From positions 310,001 through 374,000 of the forward strand of contig JAKLMB010000016.1 of NCBI GenBank assembly GCA_022813625.1: a DNA stretch of 64,000 bases. The letters are read 5' to 3'. Source of the DNA: Aaosphaeria pasadenensis (Eukaryota > Ascomycota > Dothideomycetes > Pleosporales). The notes below the pieces were generated by a model. That model ran no database searches, was not told the origin of the DNA, and saw only the letters and a program-made list of their open reading frames with translations. The position numbers and the translations under genes are program-made. Of this stretch, positions 39,801 to 50,238 are shown piece by piece; within the stretch, counting starts at the first letter, position 1, and each line of letters starts with the position of its first letter.

Positions 39801-41225
39801 TCTTTATCCCGCCACTCGTCGTGTGACAACGACTTTACTTTTTCCCCCTCTTTACAATAGGATCCCACTCAGCCTTACGGGATATCACATGTCCGCGTGT
39901 TCTAACGGAAAACGCCTCCAAGGGTACACGGTATTTGCTTCTTCCGGTCGCATGGCAAGAAGACGTTTTTGTTTTGTTTTCACCCAGGGATATTACTTTT
40001 TCCAAGTCTCGTGCTACTCCTGAGTCAGTGTCACCGTCTTTAACACATCTTGCCAGAATGCAAGCCATGCCCGCGAATCGCGGCAATGGTCTGAGGTGGC
40101 TGGATATGTACACCCGCGATTTTCATCAGTCTCAAACCAAGGTTCGGCCGCAGGAATGGCCTGTTCAACGTCGCGCAATGATGGAGGTGACCAGACATCC
40201 AATCCGTGCCAGTCTTCCCTTGCGACAACTGAGATGTAGGAAATAGATTCCGACCTTCTCTTTTCACATCGAGACGCGTTTGAGTCGAGTTGGCGTGCCA
40301 GCTCATCGTGTCTTGTCTTTCACGGCTGAGTCTCGTACCACAATCGACCTGTTACATGATCTGACAGAGGGTCAGAGGATGTTGACCAAAGGGGCGAGGA
40401 AGATCGCCATTTTCTCATACTCGCAGGTTTGACATTCTCATCTTCGAAAGCGGGTCTGTCTCTGCGAGCTTCTCCGCACGCCCCAGCCGCCTCATAGCAT
40501 TCATCGTAACACAAGTTCACACAGCGTCTTCCTCCGGTCGTTACGCAAGGGCTTTCTGCTGCTTCCCGCGACGTGGAGTCTCCATCTGGACGCGAAGAGC
40601 CCAAGTGGCGAAGACATGCTGCACATTGGGGTTCCCCCATCGAGCGGTCGGACCAGCTCATTGAATCGCACAACATGCGCCAGTATACATATGTCAACAC
40701 ACATGTTATCGTGCGAGCCCCACTTCGGAGCATTTCCTCATGCAAAACGCTGGAACGAGAAGACAGGCGGTGCCCCCGCTTATCGATTGGAAACATTCGT
40801 GTAGATCCAATCATTACATTCTAATGGTAGTAGAACAGTAAACTGTGCCCCATGCGTGTCGGTTGAACAAACGTTTCTTTTCCGCTGCGGCTTTCCGACT
40901 GCCGTGCTCTCGAATCGACGCCGGTGGCGAATGCGATTTCCGGAATCGAAAGATTGCGTCTCCAATGATGAGTCTAGAGTGGCGGAGCACATTGTGACGC
41001 ATCAAAAGTCTGTCGAACATGGGAGAGGGTCGAAGGCGCACATGTAGTCGCACGTCGATGAGAAGGGAATATTGAAAAGTGCATCTGACCGTCTGATGTC
41101 TGATCGAGCTGAGCTTACTACAAGGTCGCGTTCTACGTATCTGCCACGGTACTCAGGGTACGAAGGCAAACGCTCGGTATTGCCTATCATGCACATTCGT
41201 CGAATGCTGATAAGAGAGGAAGTGT

Positions 41226-41259
41226 GTACGGAGTATGGAGTATCGAATGTACTCCGTAC
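41226..41259. repeat. Inverted repeat with GTACGGAGTA / TACTCCGTAC arms
   Basis: Perfect 10-bp arms at 41226-41235 and 41250-41259 separated by 14 bp. The arms match the palindrome at 27340. Confidence 0.75.
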
Positions 41260-42861
41260 CCGTGGTGCGCGAGGAAGGGATGGGCGGTTACAAAGTATCA
41301 AGGCGACACAGGCGCTTGGGTTCACCTCCCTCAGCTTTTACTGCAGAATCTGTGGGGAAGTTCCAACATTTTGACGATTGGAATGTTGTACACGGAGACA
41401 CATCTACGCCTTAGTGAAACGGCGTGAGTATCAGAGTCGAACCACATGACTGATAGTCACTCATCTTGATCGTTTTGATATCTCCCTTTGTTTTCGAATG
41501 GCTAACGGATAACAATGAACGCATACTTGTCACTGTGCTGTCATCAGGCGACGTCTGCAATGTTACACATTACCCGACATACGTAGGCACCTCCTCACAT
41601 CGACGTTTTCGTTGCGTTTCGCTGCCATATCGGGTATGCCGCGATGGTTTACGGAACGCAAAGAGTCGAATGCACCCCCGAAGCAGTGCCGCCCAATCTA
41701 AAGTCAAGGTCCCGAGTCATCAAAGCTCGGAACGTTTGGAACGCTGCCGAAGTCGGGAAATGGCTTTTCCAACGCAGTACACCCACCCTCCAGCCTCGCC
41801 AACCGTGCCGAGATTGAATTTCAAGTCCCAGGCCCATGGTAACTTTTCACGGCGCCGCTGCTAGGGATTGATTTCGTCGAATCAATCCACAGTAGCTGGA
41901 CGTGCATGCAAGCGCAAAGCAGGGCAGGGCAGACACGGCATCACACAACTTTACCAGAGACTTTCGTACCTCCCATCCCGTTAACTCGGGACTACGAATC
42001 AAAAGGTTCAACCAACGGGCGTCCACTCCCCCCGCATGTTTATTATGGATATTGGCATGACATGCAAATCACAGACTATGTACTCACTTGCAGCAAGCCG
42101 TCGTCGGAAAGTCAAAGCTTTTCCCCCAAGCCCGCTGTGTTTGATTGGGTCTCGAGATAGCTGTCGTGTAGATTGTACCATGGGCGTACGACTGAGGGGG
42201 AAAAGGCCTGACCGTTCTCGTGCTTCCTAATATCGTTTCGACGTGTCCCTCTGTCTTTCGCACTCTAAAACACCGAGTATCACAATCATGTACGAACGAT
42301 TGGATGGAAAGAAATAAGGTTCGTTGTCCGATATCCGGAACGAGAGAAGAGGCAACTGGACATGATAGAGTGTTCTGTAGAGTGAAAATGAGCTTTCGAA
42401 CGGATAATCAGTCCGAATGGACATACGAAGTGCAGGGCTGTTACCGCTCACATTACGCGCCGTAATGCGTAGGTCTCCCTTGGAGTGCGGAGATGGTACT
42501 CGAGGCCACACGGTGCTCGTTAGTATAGCAACACACATTTTCCGAAGATGTAGTTCAGAGCAGCCCTCAAAGGAAAAAACACCACCGGCTATTCCATTCC
42601 CATATCGGTAAGATTTCATCTCCAGAATAAGAAAAATCGAGGATCTCGAAAAGGGTTCAAGAACGGACGCAGGCAGCAAGCGAGTCCCAATAAAAGTTAA
42701 TGTGCCATATGCTACAACTGGCGGCTTTTTCGAGTGATGCTTCATGCACTGTAAAGTACTTAGGTAGGGGCTCTATAGAGCAATGAAGACGGTCGATTAC
42801 GATGCATGTATGTAGGGAGGATGCTTTCATAGAAATGGTCGCAGGAATAGATAGATAGGTA

Positions 42862-42918
42862 CCATCATCGCCATCATCGCCATCATCGCCATCATCGTCA
42901 TCATCGTCATCATCGCCA
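42862..42918. repeat. CATCATCGC/CATCATCGT nonamer repeat
   Basis: Six tandem nine-base units built on CAT and CGC/CGT triplets. It is read as an Asp/Gly run on the minus strand but is not part of a supportable gene. Confidence 0.85.
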
Positions 42919-42932
42919 TAATGTGCGGGAGG

Positions 42933-42960
42933 AGTAGCAGTAGCAGTAGCAGTAGCAGTA
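42933..42960. repeat. AGTAGC hexamer repeat
   Basis: Four and a half tandem AGTAGC units, immediately next to the nonamer repeat. Confidence 0.85.
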
Positions 42961-43549
42961 TACAACATCTCGTCACCTATCTCGGATTCCCCAATTCTTT
43001 GATATCTTGCGACGCGCGTGCTTTCTAACTCGTATACAGCTCTATCCAACAATCCCCCGAACACACCGAGGATGAACAGAATGTTACAACTCAGTTCTTT
43101 CTTCCTTCTCATTTCACGTCGATTGAATGAGGTAGGTAAGGTACGGCATAGTATAGCATAGCATAGTGAAACATAGTTGGTATATACATACAATTCCAGA
43201 AGTGTGTGTGTGGAAGCATTTAATTTACGTCGTTTTCGTGGACATTATAACACGCGGGGGGGACATCGTCGGTAGGCCGAGGCCATCGGGAGAGGTACTT
43301 GTACTTGGATCAAGAGGAGAGAGAGAGGTAGAGAGGCAAATAGCGCCGACGCGATTGAGCTTTCCAACAAACACCATTTGCCAAAAGAAAAGATCCGCCG
43401 CCATCGCTTTGAGATTGAGAAGAAAGTGGGAACAAATCATGTACAGAAGGAGAAAAAAAATAGGACAAGTAGTAACAAAACACGATATGCACAGCAATGT
43501 GAAGGGTAAGACGAATGGGTTTAGCGAGACCAAAAAACTTCGTTTAAGA

Positions 43550-46147
43550 CTAGACGTGATGACTCGAAGGATCGAGGAAACCTTCTAGTGCTTCGTAGTT
43601 CAATGGGCGGAAGAGCTCGTTGCTGAGATCTGCGCCGGAACTTCCCAACAGACCTTCGAAATTTTCAAACGCAGCGTCGAAGTTCAGCCAGTCGGGCGAT
43701 GCTTCCGAGAAGTCGAAACCTGCTGGAGGCATGGGCGCCCGCTCGCTGCTCGTCGGATGTTGACCGGGCGTCGGCGCTGGCATGGGGTTGAGCAAGCTTG
43801 GGATAGGCGTCGCGCTCTGGTTGCCATGCCGGAGGCGAGGATCGATCGGCGAGGACTCGCTGTTACCAGATATAGACGGATGGTGTTGATGCTGGTGTTG
43901 ATTCTGCTGATGCTGAGACGACTGCTGTTGGTGCTGCCATTGGGACGAGCCTTGCTGGAGTTGGGCATGTGGATTTTGATGATGGAGATGGTCGGCTTTG
44001 AGATCAGATTGATTCGGCGGGGCGAGAGAATTGTCTACGGGCGCTGCTGGAGTGTTCACAGTCCGTGTGTTGCGGTCGGCGTTGTTCAAAACGGCGGTGC
44101 CTAGATCTGCCATCGTCCCCGCCGACCACCATGCAGGCCGAAGGCGGTTGAGGAGCGTAACGCATTGCTTGAGTTCGTCCGTCGCGCGGTTGATGTGTAC
44201 CTTCAGGCGCCTTGATCGGAAGTGCCGGTAAACCACACTTAGAGCGACGGAAAGAGCATATGGCACCAGGGGCAATGGAGGGAGGAATTCCGGGGATTCA
44301 GCGTTGAGCAAAGAGATGACACGAGTCGCTGAAAGACTCTGGCGGACATAGGAAGGTGTCGACTTGACAGGGTCATTGATTGAGAGGGACTTGTGAGAAG
44401 CCATGCACATGGTATGGTGGAATAAGGACAAGAGGCCTGCAAAGCTGAGTTAGTACTGAGCGCACCGAACGGGAATACATTACTCACTCATAATGGGACC
44501 CTCGAGTTTATCTTCGCCGTCCCCGACCATCTCTTCGAAGCCCAAGAAATCGTCTCCTTCCCAGCCCGTCTCCTCAGCTGATCTTCCTGGTCGGTAGTAA
44601 TCGATGACCTTGTCGAGCATCTCTGAAATCTGGAGCCACACTCCAAAGGGACTGGACCTCTTCTCCGGATCAGTGGGCAGTTTAGTTAGGCTGTTATCTC
44701 GGTCGTGCATGATCAAGGGTCGGCCATTCATGCAAGCATTGATCTTGTCTAAGCTCCAAAGACACCAGAAGAGGTCCTCTAGGTTCTCCTGTGAGTCCGA
44801 CTTTTGGTTCTTCCACTGGTGGCCGAACTGTAGGCCAAAAGTGTGGGCGTGATGGATAGCCTGAGCAAGGTGCATAGAGGCCTGCTCAGCGCCATCAGGG
44901 CCTTCACAGTGGAGTGATATGAGAGCCAAAACTTGGATCAGTATCACACGGTTCTTCTCCAGTTTGGCCTCGATTCCGGCGATGACTGAGTTGTATAATC
45001 TCTGAGAAAAGTCTCTAGGACTCAAACGCCTCGGGTCGTCGCCAAGTTGAAGGTGCTGTGCTGCATCGGCATGCTTGGAGGCAACGACACATATGGCCTG
45101 GAGTAACAGACGCGGTTCCCGGTGCTCGCTATACCAGTTCGAGAAAAGGTTCTTATCCACGATAGGAAGAAGGGGATGGACATAGGCGAAGTATATGTCG
45201 ACCAGAGCATCCTGGCTGGCCCTAGGTGGCAAAATGGAAACGCCCACGGCATCGAGGTATGCATGGAGAGCTCTTTGAACGGCTGTCTCTTGATGGCCTT
45301 GAATGGTGGACTGGGGACTGGTCTCATCCAGTCTTGAGTGTGATGCTCCAGGTTGGACGTTGGCAGGTCTCCCACTTTCGCCATCAACCCATTGGCCTCC
45401 GGGAGGGATGACGGGAGAATGACTCGACTTTCCTCGGTGATCCTTGACTCCATGGACCTGCTCTCTCAAGACAGCTTCTGGATTGAGGTAGCCTAGGAAG
45501 TTTGGAGGTGTCTGGCCACGATCCTCGTGTGGGCTATGTGGTGGCATGGCGGTAGAGTTTGAATGTCCATGACCGTGAGGGTCCGGACGGGGCGGGGCTC
45601 TGGGGTCATGGTTTTGAGGATGAGAATGATTATGCTGATTATGATGATGAGAAGGAGGAGGATGAGAAGGGTGATGATTGCTTGGTGAATATGCAGAAGG
45701 GTCTGAAGTAGGGTTGACTGCGGAGTGTCCGCTTTTGGTAGGGCTTCCGGGGTCGGTATCTTCATCAAAGGTATGGCTGCATCGTTTCTGAATGGACGAT
45801 TAGCAGCAGCCACAGATCTGGGGAGGCGCTGTCCTGTCTCGTCTTGACAAGACACCGGCAGGCTGGGCTTACCCGTCGTTTCTTACAAGATTCGCATGCT
45901 CTGTGGACGCCTATTGCGACGTTAGTTCCGACATTAGCTTTGCAGGGCTGGCGGTTCTGTTGTTGCTTTTGATTTTCGCCATGGGCGTCGCTACCAACTC
46001 CTTACTTGTACACTCCACTCGGCATGGGAGGAAACATGTGGAGCTCTGCGCGCACAAGGCTGTGGGGAATAATAGGGAGGGGACAGACGCACGCTTCCGT
46101 TTCCTGAAGAATTCGTTGTTGGCTGCGAACGTGATCATGGTGGACAT
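43550..46147 (-). CDS. Zn2Cys6-type fungal transcription factor
   Basis: Four exons on the minus strand: 46147-46093, 45910-45873, 45787-44488 and 44436-43550, giving 759 residues. The first intron (182 nt, GTGCGT donor, ACTAACG branch) was chosen because it joins a basic RKRKR stretch directly to VHRACESCKKRRKRC, the expected DNA-contacting start of a binuclear zinc cluster. Exon 3 continues with a His/Pro/Asn-rich linker. The fungal-specific regulatory domain starts near residue 200 with IYFAYVHPLLPIVDKNLF and runs to about residue 500. The C-terminus is Gln/His- and Pro-rich with an acidic, hydrophobic end that could be an activation region. Only three of the six cluster cysteines are present (C-x2-C-x6-C). 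Target genes are unknown. The exon 1 model is the weakest part. Confidence 0.78.
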
Positions 46148-47036
46148 GATGGACGAACGGGTAGTCTACCACACTGGAAAGACAACAGAGCAGCGACAAT
46201 AATGGATCTCGATGGTGTTGTTGCAGGTCGGAGGGTACGGGAAGTTGCGGTATACGCGCTGGACAAGAGATTATGTCCTGTTCTGACCTGTCTCGACCTC
46301 GTCCTTGTCCTTGTCCTGCCCTGTCTTCATGGAAAATCAGACACGACGTTTCTTAATTGTTTTTCGTTGGAGCCGAGGATGGAATGGTTTTCGAAGAGGA
46401 GTTCAGTGGTGGCCAGACCCTGCACGTGATAGGACTAATAACCCTGCCACACCTGCTCCTTCCCACTCTTTTTGCCTTCTTCTCCTCCTTCCTCCGCCTC
46501 CTCTCCCTCGTTCCTCCCTCTTTTTTTCCTCCTCCGCACCTGCCCAATTTCCCAACCTTCCCCATCAAATCAAAAGTGGTCAAGAGCCTTGGCAATCTGC
46601 TGCTCCCCCGCAATTGATCGAATGATTGGCCCCCTTGCCCTCTTAGCTTCCTTCCATGTCACTTACACGTTAAGACATACAAGGTATCGTCATACATTAT
46701 TGCATGTCATGTTGTTCAGCGGATAATATCATCATCACCACCTCACCTCACCTCCTCATCCTCAATACATAATTACCTGCTTCTTTTAATTGCCCTCTTT
46801 CTACCTACCTACCTTCCTCCGCTTTGACATTGGAGAACTCAGCCTCCTGAACTGCATATCAAATCTGCAGTCAGATCCTTCCGCCTCCGCTTCTGCCACC
46901 ACCCCACCCCACACATTCCTCGTACTCGTAACTACCTAGGTAGCTATCCGTCATGTCAATATCCCAACTGCCTGGTTCCGCCAGCGTTCCATAGTACCTA
47001 GTCAGCCACCGCTATCAATCCAATATATCTACCAGC
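46148..47036. promoter_or_regulatory. Divergent intergenic region with C/T-rich tract
   Basis: It lies between the start of the zinc-cluster regulator and the start of the F-box-like gene. The part from about 46430 to 46960 is strongly pyrimidine-rich on the plus strand, which suits a promoter and leader for the plus-strand gene. No gene is supported inside it. Confidence 0.45.
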
Positions 47037-48110
47037 ATGACCAAATACGCCCCGTCCCTACCCATTGACATCTGGTTGCTTGTATTCGCCCAGGTCGACG
47101 ACGACTTCTTTCTTTGGTCCACATGTCGAAACGTCTCCCAGTTCCTGCGCGATTGCGTCGACGAATTCTTCGCTCACCGCGTCCTTCCCGGTGTACTCAT
47201 TGACCTTTTTTATAGTGACATCCACACAATCAGCGGTCCAGAGTATCACTATGTTCATGTTCCCATGGTGTTCGAGCGTCTCGAGCGTCATGGCTTGCGC
47301 GCCGTCTTCCAGCAACGGGCATATAATAAATTGCCACGCTGTCGTATGACCGGATCTCTGCGTGGCTGGGTACCATTCATCGAAAGATACTGCGAGGAGG
47401 TGCACCGACAGAAGCCAATCGTTCACAACAAGAGCAGCAGCGATGCCGGCCGACCTCTATGGGAGCAAGAGCATGAATATCTTAGAAACACTCTCTTAAT
47501 AGGCGAAAAGGACGATTACTTGCTGAACGTTGGCGACATGACAGGCATCGCCCGAGGCGATCGACCCCCGTTCTACATCAAAATATGGGATATCGTGGAT
47601 GATACGGATCTTGTGGGTCTGACCATAGACTGCGAGAGACGTGAGATCTCTTTCAATTGGCGAAAGACACTCAACCTCTTCTTCCGCCAGCAGCTCTGGA
47701 TTGGCCCCATCAATGACTTCTCCGCCCAGCATCGTGTCTATGATAAAGAGCTTGACGCTGTTGCTTCGCTTTACATGGATCAGGATCTGATATTCACACG
47801 TTCAGGGCGTGCCCGCCAAAAACGATTGCGGCAGTGGACTGTGAAGAACAAGCACCGCATGAGTCCCGAAGTACGTCTCTGGACTGCACGGCGGATCGAT
47901 AATGAGAAGAATCGTCTCAAACAGTACCTAACGCACAGCAATCTTCTTCCGCTTCCCGAAGATATCGATGATTTGGAAGAAAGAGTGCCTCAGAGCCTCG
48001 CGCAAGATCACCCTGATTTACTGTTCTGGCCGTGGATCGATTCCGATACGTACTTCATCCCACCGCGACGTTCCGCGCCTGCTAAGCTCACATGTTGTTC
48101 CATTCTCTGA
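47037..48110 (+). CDS. F-box-like protein with C-terminal CaaX box
   Basis: A single uninterrupted exon of 357 codons. The N-terminus (SLPIDIWLLVFAQVDDDFFLWSTCRNVS, given in parts: residues about 8-35) has the Leu-Pro-x-x-(I/V)-W and spaced hydrophobics of an F-box, followed by a helical region of no recognised family. Fungal hypothetical proteins of this layout are common. The protein ends in CCSIL. The last four residues (C354-S-I-L) form a CaaX box whose final Leu favours geranylgeranylation, and Cys353 beside it could be acylated. Mammalian FBXL2 and FBXL20 also end in CaaX boxes that anchor them to membranes, so a membrane-tethered ligase adaptor is a reasonable inference. The NADAR gene converges on it with a 162-bp gap. 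Confidence 0.7.
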   Translation: MTKYAPSLPIDIWLLVFAQVDDDFFLWSTCRNVSQFLRDCVDEFFAHRVLPGVLIDLFYSDIHTISGPEYHYVHVPMVFERLERHGLRAVFQQRAYNKLPRCRMTGSLRGWVPFIERYCEEVHRQKPIVHNKSSSDAGRPLWEQEHEYLRNTLLIGEKDDYLLNVGDMTGIARGDRPPFYIKIWDIVDDTDLVGLTIDCERREISFNWRKTLNLFFRQQLWIGPINDFSAQHRVYDKELDAVASLYMDQDLIFTRSGRARQKRLRQWTVKNKHRMSPEVRLWTARRIDNEKNRLKQYLTHSNLLPLPEDIDDLEERVPQSLAQDHPDLLFWPWIDSDTYFIPPRRSAPAKLTCCSIL

Positions 48111-48272
48111 TGATTTCTCGTTCTCTGATACCCATTCTTTTCACTTCCAATGTTCGATACCCACATATTGTAATGATTTAAGTAATGAATCTCCTCTTCA
48201 TATCACCCTTTAAAACAATCCAATGATGTCTCTGTACACTTCCACCCTTGATTGTGAAAGATGACCTGACCG

Positions 48273-49268
48273 CTACGATTGTTTGGTCTCCTCACCCTGC
48301 TTTTTCTCCGTCTCCATGTCTTCCTCTCGCAGTCTCTTCCTAACATCCATAAGAGCCTTGCCTAACAAATTCAGACCCCATCGATACCTATTCAAACACA
48401 CAGAAAATTAGCATCTCTCCCACCAATCATATGAACAAATCCTCAAAAGAAAAAGCTCACCTATTCTTCCCCGCATTCTTCTCCCCAAACCCAACCCCCC
48501 AGATCCTATCCCTAGGACTCGCCTCCACCAGCTCCCTCTCCCCAGTAGCCAGCAGCATCTTCCTCAGCTCGTCCGCGTCTTTGCTCTTCGTGAACTTCAG
48601 GTAGTTTCCCTCCACCACGATCCGATACTTCTCCTTATTCCATACCTTCTCGTCGAACCTCTCGACCTGCCGACCTAGCGCTCTGTGCAGCTTCGGATCC
48701 GTCGTCGACAGTATTTGTCTCGCGATGTCCTGTTTTCGCCGTCAGCCTCCTTTGCTCACTCATCAAACCCCCCTCCTCCCCTTCTCTTGAACGAAAACCA
48801 TCATCCATCCCAACAGCACAGAAAAGAGAAGTGGGAAAACAAGAAAGAAAGAAAAGAACCAACCTCATCGCCAAATAACCTCGCCTTCCCAACCATCATC
48901 CACATCTCCGCCGTCGCGTACGTCGCCCCATCGACCTCCCATTCGCTCTCGTACCACTGGCCCATGTACCCGTACCGCTCGTGCGGCCGCCAGAAATACA
49001 TCGGTCCCTCATCCTCCCCCTTTCCCTTCTCCCCCTCCGCATTCGTCTCAGCTGAAGACGACACCGCCGCCGCTGCTGTTAGATTCGAAGCCGCGTTTTT
49101 CAGCATCTTGACTGTGGTTTTGGCGGTCGATGCGCTGCCGGCGGTGGTGGTGGAGGTTTGTGGTCGGAGGGATGTGCTGGTCATCGAGCGTGTTGTTATT
49201 CTCTTTGATGGTGTGGACGTGGCGGAGGGGTCTGCGAGTCTTTTTGGGAGGCGGGCTTTAGGTGGCAT
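48273..49268 (-). CDS. NADAR-domain protein (YbiA-like)
   Basis: Three exons on the minus strand: 49268-48864, 48729-48461 and 48387-48273, giving 262 residues. The first ~85 residues are Thr/Ser/Ala-rich and basic. The NADAR fold begins near residue 91 with FWRPHERYGYMGQWYES and continues through ATYATAEMWMMVGKARLFGD, LSTTDPKLHRALGR and SPRDRIWGVGFGEKNAGKN to RWGLNLLGKALMDVR, all conserved blocks of the family. Relatives (bacterial YbiA, eukaryotic NADAR) cleave N-glycosidic bonds in riboflavin-pathway intermediates or release ADP-ribose from modified nucleic acid. Which substrate applies here is unknown. The basic N-terminal tail could bind nucleic acid or direct localisation. One donor is GTTGGT, slightly off consensus. 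Domain call is secure and substrate is open. Confidence 0.9.
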
Positions 49269-50238
49269 TGTCGGTGGTTTGCTGGGTTTTCTGTTTTTCT
49301 TTTCTATTCGGTTGGGTTGATTTGATGTGATGTCTGGTATCGTGGGGGGAGCTGTTGAGGATGTTGTGTTTTTTTGGATTGAAGTTGATGATTGATTGTA
49401 TGTAGGGGTCGTTGTTATAGTTATAGTTATAGTCGTATTCCAAAGTTGAAGTTAGTTGTTCTTTTTGTTGAGTTTCTGCGTGTGGGAAAGAGTCAATTAA
49501 CTACCTAATTGTCCCGACTGACAACATGCGCCCTTCTACCGCACGTGCGTATCTACCTACCTGTCTAACTTAAACCGAATTCACTTCTTCTTCGGCTCTT
49601 AGTATTATTTGCTATTCTATTCGTAAAGAAGAGTGGGCACTTTCTGTCGAATAGATATAACAATCACCGAAGAAATGGCTGCCAGCTGAAAAAAGTTGGC
49701 GCGTCCAATGTTTCGTGGTGGCTTGTTAGCTGTGAGGCGTGAGGCTGAGCTTTGGTGCGGAGAGGTTTTGGAGTCATCACTCCCGCCCTTTCGGTAGCGC
49801 GCGACGGGTAGCGGGGATGCCAAGAGCTGTGCTGCTGCCTTGATGGGCGCGGTGCTGGAAATGTGACTGGATGGAGTGGCATTGTCTCAAGGGGGTTGCT
49901 AATGATGGGGTGGAATTGGTTAAACGGACGGGGGTTGACTCATTGGGGAGGTAGTAAGCGTTGTAGAGTTCATCTGCAAACCATCTTGAAATGGTATAGA
50001 CTTCAACGCCGGTGAGAGGGAGATATGAGATGGGTGTCTCGTTGTACAAAATCAATTGAGGTTGGGGAAGCGAATATCATAAATCGTCGTGTGTTTGGGG
50101 TATCAAATGAACGCCATGTCCCAGTCCCAGTTCCAGTCCCTATTCTCATAACAATGTGTATCTCTTGAACCATGCTGGGTCGTAGTGTATTGAAGATATG
50201 TCCCCGAAAAGCTCCTTCGATTCAACAAGTTCCGAGGA
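49269..50238. other. Intergenic region upstream of the NADAR gene
   Basis: 970 bp carrying the NADAR promoter and the 3' UTR of the next minus-strand gene. A short GTTATA/ATAGTT repeat lies near 49412-49432. No gene is supported. Confidence 0.5.

Larger units (their letters stand above)
35025..43549. other. Gene desert downstream of the kinase gene (about 8.5 kb)
   Basis: No gene is supported. The first kilobase should include the kinase 3' UTR. Open frames of up to about 185 codons on both strands have no domains and overlap on opposite strands. Visible features are a CCGACA repeat (36793-36818), TACTCCGTAC palindromes (36949 and 41226-41259), and triplet repeats at 42862-42960 whose periodicity explains an Asp-rich open frame on the minus strand. 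Confidence 0.5.

Noticed and set aside
40320..40814. 164-codon minus-strand frame in the gene desert
   Set aside because: Other open frames overlap it on the other strand, and no motif was recognised.
42862..42960. Regularly spaced repeats that superficially suggest a repeat array
   Set aside because: They are simple tandem microsatellites without spacers in a eukaryotic genome, not CRISPR.
42657..43193. 178-codon minus-strand frame with an Asp/Gly run
   Set aside because: Its length comes from the compound triplet repeats; the flanking translation has no family likeness.
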